Below are positions 45,278 through 56,307 of a stretch of DNA of 64,000 nt, piece by piece. The stretch is from Gammaproteobacteria bacterium. Its GTDB lineage: Bacteria; Pseudomonadota; Gammaproteobacteria; Steroidobacterales; GCA-2729495. How positions within the stretch are numbered: position 1 is the first letter of the stretch; every line of letters begins with the position of its first letter. A program made the position numbers and the translations under genes. The stretch spans positions 3,225,028 to 3,289,027 of the forward strand of contig CP129466.1 in NCBI GenBank assembly GCA_030583605.1, written 5' to 3'. Under the pieces are notes generated by a model. That model saw only the letters and a program-made list of their open reading frames with translations. It was not told the DNA's origin and searched no databases.

Positions 45278-46039
45278 CTACCGGTCGCGATATGACTCGC
45301 GCGCAGCGCGCGCCGCCCCGAAGCCGGCCGAGAGCTGGCTCTGGTCTGCATCGGCGAACGACGCCACGCGGTGCAAGGCACCCGCGGTGGCATTGATCGC
45401 CTCCTTGACCATGCGCACCGTCACGGCTGGTTGCCGGACGGCTGCGGCGGCGAGCTGCAACGCCTCGGCGACCGCGCCACCGGGCGCGGCCAGCGCGTCG
45501 GCAAGCCCCCAGTCGAACGCCTGCTGCGCGGTGAACTTCTCGCAGAGCAGGCAGATACGCTTGGCGCGGGCGGGACCGACCAGGCTGATCAGCCGCGGCA
45601 GCGCACCCCACTGCAGATTGATGCCGGCCTTGACCTCCGGCACGTAGAGGAAGGCATCGCTCGCCATGACCCGCCAGTCGCAGGCCAGCGAGAGCGCCAC
45701 GCCGCCACCGACCGCCATGCCCTCGATCGCGGCGATGCTCACCTGGGGCAGCCGCTCCCAGGCCTCGCACATGCGCACGCCGCCGTAATACATTTCGCGC
45801 CGTTCCAGGTCGTCCCGGCCGGCGTCGTTCCACATCTCGTCAGCGAGATCCATGCCGGAGGAAAAGGCCTGCGCCGAACCCGTCAGCACCACCGCCTGCG
45901 TCGCGTGGTCTTCCTGCAGGCTCTGCGCGCAGCGGGTCAGCTCGCGGATCAACTGCTGATCGAACGCATTGAGCTTCTCCCCGCGCTCGAACCGTACCAG
46001 CGCAACCGTCTCGTGTCGCTCGACCTGCAGCATCGCCAC
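45278..46039 (-). CDS. Enoyl-CoA hydratase/isomerase family protein
   Basis: A 253-aa crotonase-fold protein. The oxyanion-hole segments [12 protein letters not shown] and [20 protein letters not shown] are intact, and the acidic residue in [12 protein letters not shown] is at the position of a catalytic Glu. The second catalytic Glu of classic hydratases is not clear, so isomerase or another crotonase activity is possible. The substrate is unknown. The gene is preceded by the tandem REP array and followed by prfC. Confidence 0.88.
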   Translation of the reverse strand: MAMLQVERHETVALVRFERGEKLNAFDQQLIRELTRCAQSLQEDHATQAVVLTGSAQAFSSGMDLADEMWNDAGRDDLERREMYYGGVRMCEAWERLPQVSIAAIEGMAVGGGVALSLACDWRVMASDAFLYVPEVKAGINLQWGALPRLISLVGPARAKRICLLCEKFTAQQAFDWGLADALAAPGGAVAEALQLAAAAVRQPAVTVRMVKEAINATAGALHRVASFADADQSQLSAGFGAARAARESYRDR

Positions 46040-46114
46040 GCCTCCCCGGCTTCAGCCATCGTCCGCCGGATCATACGCCAGGGTGGCGGCCGGCCGGGGC
46101 CGTGCAGCGGGGGC

Positions 46115-46294
46115 GGTCGCGACTGACGTCGCTCCTACAGGGTGCTGTTCAGCCGCTGCGTTGAACGACGCGCGGGTCGCGACTGACGTCGCTCCTACAG
46201 GGTGCTGTCCAGCCACTGCGTTGAACGACGCGCGGGTCGCGACTGACGTCGCTCCTACAGGGTGCTGTTCAGCCACTGCGCTGAACGACGCGCC
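46115..46294. repeat. Three tandem 60-bp REP-type units
   Basis: Units at 46115-46174, 46175-46234 and 46235-46294 are nearly identical, with only a few substitutions, for example at 46155, 46209 and 46281. Each contains GTCGCGACTGACGTCGCTCC and then TACAGGGTGCTGT. The first part, read in reverse (GTAGGAGCGACGTCAGTCGC), is a REP motif common in Xanthomonadales and Pseudomonadales. An inverted half motif (GTAGGAGCGGCG) follows at 46295. It lies downstream of gdhA, in the gap before the hydratase. Confidence 0.85.
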
Positions 46295-46313
46295 GTAGGA
46301 GCGGCGCAGAACC

Positions 46314-47759
<1,446 letters not shown>

Positions 47760-47775
47760 CTACAATCGCCCTCCC

Positions 47776-48762
47776 ATGCAGATCGGACCCTATCGAATCG
47801 ACCCGCCGGTGGTCCTCGCCCCGATGGCCGGGGTCAGTGACCGGCCGTTCCGGGAACTGTGCCGGCGATTCGGCGCGGGGCTCGCCGTCTCGGAGATGAC
47901 CGGCACGGATCCGCGCCTGTGGGGCACCGCCAAATCGCGCCACCGCATGGATTTCGCGCAGGAGAGCGCCCCGGTCAGCGTGCAGATTGCCGGCCACGAC
48001 CCGCAATTGCTCGCCGCAGCTGCCCGCCACAATGTCGGGCTCGGGGCGCAGATCATCGACATCAACATGGGCTGCCCCGCAAAAAAGGTGTGCAAGGTTG
48101 CCGCCGGTTCCGCCCTCCTGCGCGACGAGGCGCTGGTCGGGCGCATCCTGGCGGCGGTGGTCGCCGCGGTACCGGTCCCGGTAACGCTGAAGATCCGCAC
48201 CGGTTACACACGCGAGCAGCGCAACGCACCCGCGATCGCGCGCCTCGCCGAGGCGGCGGGCATCGCCGCGCTCACGGTGCATGGCCGCACGCGCGAGGAC
48301 TTCTTCGCCGGCGCGGCCGAGCACGATACGGTTGCGGCCGTGAAGGCCGCCGTGCGCATCCCGGTCATCGCCAATGGCGACATCGACTCGCCGGAACGGG
48401 CCCGCGAGGTACTCGCGCACACGAACTGCGATGCGGTGATGATCGGCCGAGCCGCACACGGACGGCCGTGGATTTTCCGCGCGATTACCCAGTTCCTTGC
48501 CACGGGCAGCGCGGCGGCTCCCCCGCAGCCGGAGGAAGTGCGCGACATCGTGCTCGGCCATCTCGACGCCCTGTACGGCTTCTACGGCGAGCACATGGGC
48601 CTGCGTATCGCACGCAAGCACCTCGGCTGGTACGCCGCGGGCCACCCGGGTGAACGGGAGTTCCGGGCGGCTGCCAACCAGGCCGGCATACCCGCCGTGC
48701 AACGGCGGCTGGCACAGGAGTTTTTCACCCGACCCGCCGAGCGGCCGCGCGCCGCCGCCTGA
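47776..48762 (+). CDS. dusB: tRNA-dihydrouridine synthase B
   Basis: A 328-aa FMN enzyme that reduces uridine in tRNA. The motifs include LAPMAGVSDRPFRELC at the N-terminus, the catalytic Cys in NMGCPAKKVCKVAAGSALL, LKIRTGY, VHGRTREDF, and NGDIDSPERAREVL followed by the FMN phosphate loop MIGRAAHGRPW. This is the DusB subgroup (GCPAKKV). In most Gammaproteobacteria dusB is followed by fis; here it is followed 16 nt later by an esterase gene. It is divergent from gdhA. Confidence 0.95.
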   Translation: MQIGPYRIDPPVVLAPMAGVSDRPFRELCRRFGAGLAVSEMTGTDPRLWGTAKSRHRMDFAQESAPVSVQIAGHDPQLLAAAARHNVGLGAQIIDINMGCPAKKVCKVAAGSALLRDEALVGRILAAVVAAVPVPVTLKIRTGYTREQRNAPAIARLAEAAGIAALTVHGRTREDFFAGAAEHDTVAAVKAAVRIPVIANGDIDSPERAREVLAHTNCDAVMIGRAAHGRPWIFRAITQFLATGSAAAPPQPEEVRDIVLGHLDALYGFYGEHMGLRIARKHLGWYAAGHPGEREFRAAANQAGIPAVQRRLAQEFFTRPAERPRAAA

Positions 48763-48778
48763 TCGCAAGGAGCCCGCC

Positions 48779-49828
48779 ATGAATCTCGGAAAGCATCACG
48801 CCGCGTGGGGCACCGTGGTGCCCGCCGTGGCACTCCTGTGTGCCGTCACCGCGTACGCGCAGGCGCCAGCCCCGGCGACTCCACCGCCCCCGGCGGCGAT
48901 CAGCCCCGAGGCGCAATCCTTCTATCGCAACCTCCGGCCGCGGCCGCCCGGGCAAACGGACTACCAGGACCCGCAGGCCATGCAGCGCATGCGCAACGGT
49001 CTGGCGCAGATGTTCCTCGCGAACGCCCGCAAGATCTCCACCGATTACCAGCTCGAGGAAGTCGATGCGGGCGGGACCAGGGCGTACTGGATACGCACCG
49101 GTACGCCGCGGCACGCCGACAAGGCCATCCTGTACCTGCACGGCGGCGGTTACATCATCGGCTCGGCCACCAGCAATCTCGGCGTGCCCCTGCGCATCGG
49201 TCCGGCCGCCGGCGTGCCGGTCCTGTCGGTGGATTACCGGCTGGCGCCCGAGCAGCCCTACCCCGCCGCGCTCGACGACTGCCTGGCCGCCTACCGCTGG
49301 CTCCTGAAGCACGGCATGAAGGGTCGGGACATCGCTTTCATGGGCGACTCGGCCGGCGGTGGCCTCGCCGTCGCCTGCGCGCTCGGCGCGCGGCGCGACG
49401 GGTTGCCCATGCCGGCCGCAGTCGCGGCGCTCTCACCGCTCACCGATCTCACCCCGACCAGCGACACGCGCCATACGCTCGCGCCCTACGATCCGCTGGT
49501 GGTCGGCGACCCCACTGCGCGGTTTGCGCTGTACGCCGGCGGGCACGACGTGCGTAATCCCCTGATCTCGCCCGTGTACGGCGATCTGACGGGCTTTCCG
49601 CCGCTGCTGATCCAGGTGGGCACGCGCGAGGTGCTGCTCAGCGACTCCGTCCGCCTCGCGCGCCGCGCGCGCGAAGCCGGCGTGGACGTGACGCTCGACG
49701 TCTGGGAAGGCATGTGGCATGTCTGGCAGGATCACGCCACCGCGCCGGAAGCGAAGGCCGCGTCGCGGGACATCGCCCATTTTCTCGAGGCGCAACTGCT
49801 GCGCAGCGATCACCCCGCCAGCCGATGA
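48779..49828 (+). CDS. Exported alpha/beta-hydrolase (HSL-type esterase)
   Basis: The 349-aa protein has a signal peptide (residues 1-28, ending in AYAQA). It has the hormone-sensitive-lipase signature: the oxyanion motif HGGGYIIGS and the nucleophile elbow GDSAGGG, with a likely Asp near the C-terminus and His in GMWHVW. A Pro/Ala-rich linker follows the signal. It should hydrolyse short-chain esters in the periplasm. AGGAG precedes the ATG by 5-6 nt; it may be co-transcribed with dusB (16 nt). Confidence 0.9.
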   Translation: MNLGKHHAAWGTVVPAVALLCAVTAYAQAPAPATPPPPAAISPEAQSFYRNLRPRPPGQTDYQDPQAMQRMRNGLAQMFLANARKISTDYQLEEVDAGGTRAYWIRTGTPRHADKAILYLHGGGYIIGSATSNLGVPLRIGPAAGVPVLSVDYRLAPEQPYPAALDDCLAAYRWLLKHGMKGRDIAFMGDSAGGGLAVACALGARRDGLPMPAAVAALSPLTDLTPTSDTRHTLAPYDPLVVGDPTARFALYAGGHDVRNPLISPVYGDLTGFPPLLIQVGTREVLLSDSVRLARRAREAGVDVTLDVWEGMWHVWQDHATAPEAKAASRDIAHFLEAQLLRSDHPASR

Positions 49829-49890
49829 GGGCCGGCGGCATGGCGCGCTTGCCCGGGCCACCGGCACCGCCGCCTGCGACACACTGAGCC

Positions 49891-51810
49891 ATGGCCCTCT
49901 TCCGCCTGAACCAGGTCAGCCTCGCCTTCGGTGACCAGCCCGTCTTCCGCGATGCCGACTTCAGCATCGAGGCAGGCGAACGCGTGTGCCTGATCGGGCG
50001 CAATGGAGCGGGCAAGACCACGCTCCTGCGGCTCATCACCGCCGAGCAAAGCCCCGACTCGGGCGAGGTGGTGCTGCGCAGGGACATGGTCGTCGCCCAG
50101 CTGCAGCAGGAGCTGCCGACGGACACCGGCCGGACGGTGCGCGAGATCGTGCGCAGCGGACTGGCGCCACTGCAGGCGCTGGTCGAACGCTTCGAGGAGC
50201 TTTCGCCACGCGCCCGCAACGCCCAGGATGCCGCCGAGCTGCAGGCGCTGCAGGCGCGGATCGATCTCGCCGACGGCTGGAACCTCGAGCAGCGGGTCGA
50301 AAGCATCATGAGCGAGCTCGCCCTGCCCGCGGAGCGCACGCTCGGCGAACTCTCCGGCGGCTGGCGCCGGCGCGTGGAGCTCGCCCGCGCCATCGTCGCG
50401 CGGCCTGACCTGCTGCTTCTCGACGAGCCCACCAATCACCTCGACATCGTGGCCATCGAATGGCTGGAGACGATGGTGCAGCGGTTCACCGGGGCGGTGC
50501 TCTTCATCAGCCACGACCGCGCCTTCCTCGACCGGATCGCCACGCGCATCGTCGAGATCGACCGCGGCCGGCTGCTGAGCTTTCCCGGCGACTACCTCGC
50601 CTTCCTCGAGCGGCGCGAACAGCTCCTCGACGAGGAAAAGGCGCAGAACGCACTCTTCGACAAGAAGCTCGCGGATGAAGAAGACTGGATCCGCCAGGGC
50701 ATCAAGGCGCGGCGCACCCGCAACGAGGGCCGCGTGCGTGCGTTGCTGAGGATGCGCGAGCAGCGTGCGGCCCGCATCGCGCAGACGCAGAAGGCCCGCA
50801 TTTCGATCGAGGCGGCCCAGCCCTCGGGCCGCAAGGTGATCGAGGCGCGACACATCACCCACGGCTTCGGCGGGCGCGCGTTGTTTCGCGATCTCACGAT
50901 ACGGATCGCGCGCGGCGAGCGTATCGGGCTCATCGGCAACAACGGCGTCGGCAAGACCACGCTGCTACGCATCCTGCTCGGCGAGATCACGCCCCAGGCC
51001 GGCACCGTGAAGCTCGGCGCCGGCATCGAGACCGGTTACTTCGGACAACTGCGCGAGACGCTCGATCCGGAGAAAACCGTTGCACAGGTCATCGGCGACG
51101 GCCAGGACTACGTGCGCCTGAACGGCCGGCCCGTGCACGTCATCGGCTACCTGCGGGGATTCCTCTTCAGCGCGCGCCGCGCGATGACCCCGGTGAAGGC
51201 GCTGTCGGGCGGCGAGCGCAACCGCGTGATCCTCGCCCGGCTGTTCACGCGGCCGACCAACCTGCTGGTGCTCGACGAGCCGACCAACGATCTCGACGTC
51301 GAGACGCTGGAGGTGCTCGAGGAGCAACTCACGAGCTACGACGGCACACTCATCGTCGTCAGTCACGACCGCATGTTCATGGACAACGTGGTCACCAGCA
51401 CGCTCGCCTTCGAGACCGGCGGCGTCGTGCGTCGTTATCCGGGCGGCTACTCCGACTGGATGCGCCAGGGCGGCGAGCTCGCGGTGGCCGGCGACCCGAC
51501 GCGGCAGCAGGCCGATCTGCCCGCAGGCAAGTCACCCCGTCGGGTGAAACCGGCAACAGTGCGCGCACGCCTCTCCTTCAGGGAACAGCGCGAACTCGAC
51601 GGGCTGCCCGCGCAGATCGAGGCGCTGGAGCGCGAGATCACCACCGTGGAAACGCAGATCGCGGCACCGGGGTTCTACGGCCAGCCGTGGGAGGCGACCG
51701 CGCCCGTGCTGGCCCTGCTCGAAGCGAAACAGCACGAGCACGAGCGGGCCACGGCCCGCTGGGTGGAACTCGAGGACCTCAAGCAGCGGCTGGCGACGTC
51801 CGACGCCTGA
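49891..51810 (+). CDS. ABC-F family ATPase (Uup-like)
   Basis: A 639-aa cytosolic protein with two ABC domains, each complete: Walker A GRNGAGKTT and GNNGVGKTT, signatures LSGGWRRR and LSGGERNR, and Walker B LLLLDEPTN and LLVLDEPTN. A P-site tRNA interaction motif linker (about residues 225-310) joins them, and a C-terminal coiled coil (residues 560-639) is present. The length and the C-terminal domain match Uup (635 aa in E. coli), which acts on ribosomes and on replication fork stability; YheS-like function is less likely. Confidence 0.9.
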   Translation: MALFRLNQVSLAFGDQPVFRDADFSIEAGERVCLIGRNGAGKTTLLRLITAEQSPDSGEVVLRRDMVVAQLQQELPTDTGRTVREIVRSGLAPLQALVERFEELSPRARNAQDAAELQALQARIDLADGWNLEQRVESIMSELALPAERTLGELSGGWRRRVELARAIVARPDLLLLDEPTNHLDIVAIEWLETMVQRFTGAVLFISHDRAFLDRIATRIVEIDRGRLLSFPGDYLAFLERREQLLDEEKAQNALFDKKLADEEDWIRQGIKARRTRNEGRVRALLRMREQRAARIAQTQKARISIEAAQPSGRKVIEARHITHGFGGRALFRDLTIRIARGERIGLIGNNGVGKTTLLRILLGEITPQAGTVKLGAGIETGYFGQLRETLDPEKTVAQVIGDGQDYVRLNGRPVHVIGYLRGFLFSARRAMTPVKALSGGERNRVILARLFTRPTNLLVLDEPTNDLDVETLEVLEEQLTSYDGTLIVVSHDRMFMDNVVTSTLAFETGGVVRRYPGGYSDWMRQGGELAVAGDPTRQQADLPAGKSPRRVKPATVRARLSFREQRELDGLPAQIEALEREITTVETQIAAPGFYGQPWEATAPVLALLEAKQHEHERATARWVELEDLKQRLATSDA

Positions 51811-51886
51811 CCGGAGCGGAACCGGCCGGGCAGGCGCGCAGCGCGCGCATTATCATGGGCGCTTTCGCCTACCCGGAGATTGCCTC

Positions 51887-52408
51887 ATGAAAATATCCAT
51901 GCACGCCATGTCGGTGGAGCTCTTCGTGCCCATGCTCGGCAATCTCGCCGCGATCCTCGACAAGGCCGTCGCCTCGGCCGCGGCGCGCAAGTTCGACAGC
52001 GGCGTGATCGCCGGCAGTCGCCTCGCGCCCGACATGCTGCCGTTCACGCGGCAGATCCAGCTCGCCTGCGATTTCGCCAAGAACTCCACGGCGCGCCTGG
52101 CCGCCCAGGACCCGCCGAGGTTCGCCGACGAGGAGACGACGCTCGCCGAGCTGAAAGCGCGCATCGAGAAGACGATTGCGTACCTGAAGACGGTCTCCGC
52201 CGGCGCGCTCGAAGGCAGCGAAGACCGCCAGATCGTCGTCCCCTTGCACGACCGCAAGCTCGAGATGCGCGGCCTGCCGTTTCTGCAGCGCTGGGTGCTG
52301 CCGAACTTCTACTTCCACGTCGTCACCGCCTACGCCCTCCTGCGCCACAACGGCGTGGACGTCGGCAAGATGGACTACCTCGGGCGCGACAGCGTGCCGC
52401 CGGCCTGA
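51887..52408 (+). CDS. DUF1993-family protein
   Basis: A 173-aa soluble helical protein with the DUF1993 pattern: MKISMHAMSVELFVPMLGNLAAILDKA at the N-terminus, a LAPDMLPFTRQIQLACDFAK core, and a C-terminal LPNFYFHVVTAYALLRHNGVDVGKMDYLG segment. This family belongs to the DinB-like four-helix group, and the conserved His residues may bind metal. Function is unknown. The gene ends directly against the convergent DoxX gene. Confidence 0.9.
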   Translation: MKISMHAMSVELFVPMLGNLAAILDKAVASAAARKFDSGVIAGSRLAPDMLPFTRQIQLACDFAKNSTARLAAQDPPRFADEETTLAELKARIEKTIAYLKTVSAGALEGSEDRQIVVPLHDRKLEMRGLPFLQRWVLPNFYFHVVTAYALLRHNGVDVGKMDYLGRDSVPPA

Positions 52409-52789
52409 TCAACGGTCGTTGAGCGCGTACCGCCCCGGGCCGAGCATCGCCACGGCAATCGCGGTGAACAGGAAGAAGCCCTGCAGCTCGAGCGCCCAGC
52501 CGCCCATCGGACCGAGTGAGAACAGGTCGGATGAATGCACCAAACCGATCGCGAAGAGCATGTTGACGGCGATCAGCACCGCACCGATGCGTGCGAACAG
52601 GCCGGCAATGACCATGAGCGGAGCGATGACCTCGCCGATGTACACGCCGTAGGCGACCCAGGCCGGCAACCCGGCTGCGCCCACCATGCCGATGATTGGG
52701 CCGATGCCGCTCGCCAGTTTCGCGACTCCGTGCAACAGGATGAGCACGCCGAGAACCACCCGCAGCAATAGCAGGCCACTGTCGGTCAT
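52409..52789 (-). CDS. DoxX-family membrane protein
   Basis: A 126-aa protein with four predicted membrane helices and the DoxX pattern LLRVVLGVLILLHGVAKL, then GIGPIIGMVGAAGLPAW and a central YGVYIGEVIAPLMVIAG. DoxX/MhqP proteins occur with quinone- and thiosulfate-related oxidoreductases, but this one has no such partner. Its ATG shares a base with the TGA of the upstream RlmN-family gene (TGATG), so the two genes are coupled. Function is unknown. Confidence 0.88.
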   Translation of the reverse strand: MTDSGLLLLRVVLGVLILLHGVAKLASGIGPIIGMVGAAGLPAWVAYGVYIGEVIAPLMVIAGLFARIGAVLIAVNMLFAIGLVHSSDLFSLGPMGGWALELQGFFLFTAIAVAMLGPGRYALNDR

Positions 52790-53871
52790 CACGCTTCTCC
52801 CCTCGCCTGGTGACCCGCACCAAGGTAGCGCAGGTCCGCGGCCTTGGGAATGTCCGCCGGTCGCCGGCCGCTGCCCGCCGCGCGCGAGCGCAACTGCCCG
52901 CAGCCTCCATCCACGTCCTGCCCGGCGGAACGGCGTAGTTTCGCGAGCACCCCGCGCCGGTGCAGAAACCGCGCCATCGCCGCGGCCCGCTCCCCGGATG
53001 GACGCGCGAACGACGCTCCCTCGATGGTGTTGTACGGAATGAAGTTCATCACCGCGTACTTGCCGGCGAGCAGTCGCGCAATCGCTTCGAGTTCGTCATC
53101 GCCGTCATTCACGCCGGCAAGCAGGGTCCACTGGTACTGGATCGGATAGCCGGTGCGGCGCGCGTAGTCCTCGGCGCGCATGACGAGATCTGCCGGATCC
53201 ATGCGCGGCGCGCGGGGCAGCAGGCGGGCACGCAGCTCCGGTTTCGTCGTGTGCAGCGAGAGCGCCAGCGCAGGCTTCACCGGGCCTGCCGGCAGGCGCT
53301 CGAACACGCGCGGATCCCCCACCGTGGAGAACACGAGGTTCTTGTGGCCGAGCCCGCCCTCGGTGCCGAGCAGGGCGATCGCCGCGAGCACGTTGTCGAG
53401 GTTGTGCGCCGGCTCGCCCATGCCCATGAACACGACGCGACGCACCGCCCGACGCTCCCGCGCCAGCGCGACCTGCGCGACGATCTCGGCGCTGCCGAGA
53501 TGCCGGCGCAGGCCCTCGCGCCCGGTCATGCAGAACAGGCAGCCGACCGCGCAGCCGACCTGGCTGGACACGCACACGCCGTCCTGCGGCAGCAGCACGC
53601 TTTCAATGGTCTGCCCGTCGCCAAGCCGCAGCAGCCACCGCGCCGAGCCGTCCGCGGCCGGATGCTCGGATTGCAGGCCCGCGAGCCCAGCCAGCGCTTG
53701 CGAAATGGCTGGCAGCGCCGCCTGCATGCGCGCGGGGAACTGCGCTTCGCCGCGCCGGGCCAGCGCATCGAGCGGCAGGCCGCGCGACCAGGCCCGCAGC
53801 GCCAGCGTCTCGTGCAGCGGTCGGGCGCCGGCTGCACGCAATGACCCGCGCACCTCGTCGAGTTGCATCAT
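52789..53871 (-). CDS. RlmN-family radical SAM methyltransferase
   Basis: A 360-aa radical SAM enzyme with the cluster motif CAVGCLFC (about residue 110) and the GMGEPAHNLDNVL loop. The C-terminal cysteine needed for the methyl transfer is seen in QDVDGGCGQL. RlmN methylates A2503 of 23S rRNA and A37 of tRNA. The protein is a little shorter than E. coli RlmN (384 aa) and its N-terminal region is divergent, so a paralogous rRNA methyltransferase (RlmN-like or Cfr-like) is possible. It overlaps the DoxX gene by one base. Confidence 0.85.
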   Translation of the reverse strand: MMQLDEVRGSLRAAGARPLHETLALRAWSRGLPLDALARRGEAQFPARMQAALPAISQALAGLAGLQSEHPAADGSARWLLRLGDGQTIESVLLPQDGVCVSSQVGCAVGCLFCMTGREGLRRHLGSAEIVAQVALARERRAVRRVVFMGMGEPAHNLDNVLAAIALLGTEGGLGHKNLVFSTVGDPRVFERLPAGPVKPALALSLHTTKPELRARLLPRAPRMDPADLVMRAEDYARRTGYPIQYQWTLLAGVNDGDDELEAIARLLAGKYAVMNFIPYNTIEGASFARPSGERAAAMARFLHRRGVLAKLRRSAGQDVDGGCGQLRSRAAGSGRRPADIPKAADLRYLGAGHQARGEA

Positions 53872-53880
53872 GCGGTCATT

Positions 53881-55314
53881 CTAATGGGTGCCCGCCGCCG
53901 TCAACGCCGCGTCCACTGCTTCGCGCCAGCGTCGATAGCGTCCCGCCAGGCCCGGATTGGCCCGCGGCTGGAAGTGGTCGCCCGGCGCCTCGTCCCAGTT
54001 CCGCGGTGCGCCAGCAAGCAGGAACGCCAGCCCGCGCGCCGTGGCCTCGGATTCGCGGCTGCGCCAGGCCGGCAGGCCGGCGAGATCGGCGAGGCGCTGG
54101 CAGAAGTCATCGGTCGAGGTAATGCCGCCAGCAAGCACCAGGCGGCCCGGCCGCGGGCCGTGGGGCGCGAGTTCCTCGATATTGACGGCGATGAGAAACA
54201 CGATGCTCTCGAGTACCGCGAGCGCCTGCGCGGCGCGGCTGCCCCCGCCCATGAACCGCGGCTCCAGTGCGCCCGTCCAGAACGGGGAGCCCAGGCCGGA
54301 GACGGCGTTCAGGAACAGCGGCGGTTCGCCGACGTCGGGAGCTGTCGCGTCGGCAAGCAGCGTCGTAACCGCCACGCCGACGCGCGCGGCAAACCAGTCG
54401 AGCGCGCTGCCGGCACCGTTCACCGTACCCTCGAGCATGTAATCGATGCCGGAAGCGTCGGACCACACCACGCTCGCCAGCAGGCGCGGCGCCTCGGGCA
54501 GGTGGTCGCGGATTGCGCGCTGCACGAATGCGCCGGTACCCGCGTTGACGTACAGCGTCGTCGTCGCGAGCGGCCCGAAGGCGAACGGCACGGCCGACTG
54601 GTCGCCGGTCGCCACGGTCAGCGGCACGGGGCCGGCCGGGGTATCGAGCTCGCCGAACGCATAGCGGCTCGTCACGCTGTGCGGCAGGCACGCCCGGGGA
54701 ATCCCGAACAGCGCGAGCAGCTCATCCGACCAGTCGCGACTGCGGGGATCCCAGAGTTGCGTGCGCGAGGCATTCGCCGGATCGACGACCAGCGGGCGAC
54801 CCACGAGTAGCCGGTGCAGGATGAACGCGGCGAGCGGTCCCATCGCCAGCGTGCCGGCCGCGGCCGCGGCCTGCACCGCAGGCAGGTGCTCGAGACACCA
54901 GCGCATCTTGCTCGCCCCGTAGTGCGGCGTGAGCGCGAGCCCCGTGCGTTCGCGAATCCACTCGCGCCGCGGCGCGAGGCGTTCGAGCCAGGCAGCGTGG
55001 CGTCGGTCCTGCCAGGAGATGACCGGCGAAAGCGCCGTGCCATCGCGACGATCCCAGCACACCATGCTCGAACGCTGGCTGGCGAGCCCGGCTGCCGTGA
55101 TCCGCAGGCCGGCACGCGCCGCACGCACGCAGACCGCGTCGATCGCATCGCGCAGCGAGGCGATCAGCTCCTCGGGCTCGTGCTCGACGCGATCGGCGCC
55201 TTCGCGCCGGGTCGCCACCGGCGCGAACGCCTCGTCCACACGGTTGCCCGTCGCATCGAAGAGGATCGCCCGGCTCGCGTGCCCTCCCTGGTCGATCGCG
55301 AGCCAGGTTTCCAA
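53881..55314 (-). CDS. FGGY-family carbohydrate kinase
   Basis: A 477-aa kinase with the FGGY architecture: LAIDQGGHASRAILFD at the start, an ISWQDRR phosphate loop, the catalytic-base region ATGDQSAVPFAFG, and the C-terminal LVLAGGITSTDDFCQ phosphate motif. It is closest in outline to glycerol kinases, but the substrate is not certain. A TTG at 55314 is my start, since earlier codons are Arg/Pro-rich; the usual family start lies at this position. No transport or dehydrogenase genes flank it. Confidence 0.85.
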   Translation of the reverse strand: METWLAIDQGGHASRAILFDATGNRVDEAFAPVATRREGADRVEHEPEELIASLRDAIDAVCVRAARAGLRITAAGLASQRSSMVCWDRRDGTALSPVISWQDRRHAAWLERLAPRREWIRERTGLALTPHYGASKMRWCLEHLPAVQAAAAAGTLAMGPLAAFILHRLLVGRPLVVDPANASRTQLWDPRSRDWSDELLALFGIPRACLPHSVTSRYAFGELDTPAGPVPLTVATGDQSAVPFAFGPLATTTLYVNAGTGAFVQRAIRDHLPEAPRLLASVVWSDASGIDYMLEGTVNGAGSALDWFAARVGVAVTTLLADATAPDVGEPPLFLNAVSGLGSPFWTGALEPRFMGGGSRAAQALAVLESIVFLIAVNIEELAPHGPRPGRLVLAGGITSTDDFCQRLADLAGLPAWRSRESEATARGLAFLLAGAPRNWDEAPGDHFQPRANPGLAGRYRRWREAVDAALTAAGTH

Positions 55315-55431
55315 GGCGGCTACTGCTCGTGGCACGCGAGGGCCACGAGCCTGCCCGGCACACCCAGGCGATCTTGCCGGTTGATGCCCCTGCTGACGCT
55401 CACGCACGCGCCGCTCCCGAACGACACCGGA

Positions 55432-56307
55432 TCAAATGATCTTGGTGAAAAACCGCCCGGTGTCCGAGCTGCGACGCACGACGTGGATCGGCTCGCGAAC
55501 CCGCTCCAGCTCGGGGATGGCGAGGCCGGCCATACGCGCGATGCGCGCGACGAACGCCTGCGTGTCGGGTGCCGCCCGGCCGTGGCGGGCGAGCACCGCA
55601 GCGCACTCGGCGAGGTATTGCTCGCGTCCACCGACGCTGGCCTGTGCGAGGCCGTGCCGGCGGAATGCGGCGAGCGGAATATTGATGCAATAGAGCTGCG
55701 CATGATCGAAGTACCGGTCCCAAAGCTCGAAGTCCCCCGCCAGGCGGCAGACGCCATCGAAGCGTCCGCCCGCCTTGTCCCAGAGCGTGCGCCGCCAGAA
55801 GGTGCTCTCCTGCTGGATGAAGCCCGCACCGGCCGGCGATTGCGGCCCGGGCAGGTTCTCGCCCGCGCGAAAGCCGCGCCGGGAGAAACCCGGAAAGCGC
55901 CAGCAGGTGTACGGCAGGCCATCGGCCGCGACCTCCAGCGGTGCTTCGGTGGTGATCCAGTCGACCTCCGGGCAGTCGCGGAAGATGCCGCCGACGACGT
56001 GCAGCGTCCAGGGCAGATGCAGGTCGTCGGCGTTGATCCAGCCGAGGATCTCCGCATCGGTCCGCGCAAACGCATCCGCCACGGCCTGGTAGGCGCCGTT
56101 GTCGGCCTGCGACTGCCAGTAGTGCAGTTGCCGCGAGCGCGCCTTGATCATCCCCGGCGAACCGTCCGTCGAGCCGCCGTCCATGACCACGTACTGCAGG
56201 CGCGGGTACTGCTGGTCGATTACCGACGCCAGGCAGGCGTCTAGGAACGTGGCGCGATTGAACGATGGCGTGACGATCGCGATCGACGGCCAGGATTGCG
56301 CAGACAT
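55432..56307 (-). CDS. GT2-family glycosyltransferase
   Basis: A 291-aa soluble GT-A enzyme with PSIAIVTPSFNRATFLDACLASV at the N-terminus, VMDGGSTDGS and the DxD-type motif ILGWINADDLH. A WNADD-like sequence is typical of the WcaA-like family that builds exopolysaccharide or O-antigen. There are no membrane helices. The start at 56307 (MSAQSW) is preferred; an ATG at 56337 is possible. It lies divergent to two sulfotransferase genes, so a sulfated surface glycan is a reasonable guess. Confidence 0.88.
   Translation of the reverse strand: MSAQSWPSIAIVTPSFNRATFLDACLASVIDQQYPRLQYVVMDGGSTDGSPGMIKARSRQLHYWQSQADNGAYQAVADAFARTDAEILGWINADDLHLPWTLHVVGGIFRDCPEVDWITTEAPLEVAADGLPYTCWRFPGFSRRGFRAGENLPGPQSPAGAGFIQQESTFWRRTLWDKAGGRFDGVCRLAGDFELWDRYFDHAQLYCINIPLAAFRRHGLAQASVGGREQYLAECAAVLARHGRAAPDTQAFVARIARMAGLAIPELERVREPIHVVRRSSDTGRFFTKII

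Noticed and set aside
46115..46294. The tandem 60-bp repeats could be read as a CRISPR array
   Set aside because: The repeats are head-to-tail without variable spacers, no cas gene is near, and the motif is a known REP type.
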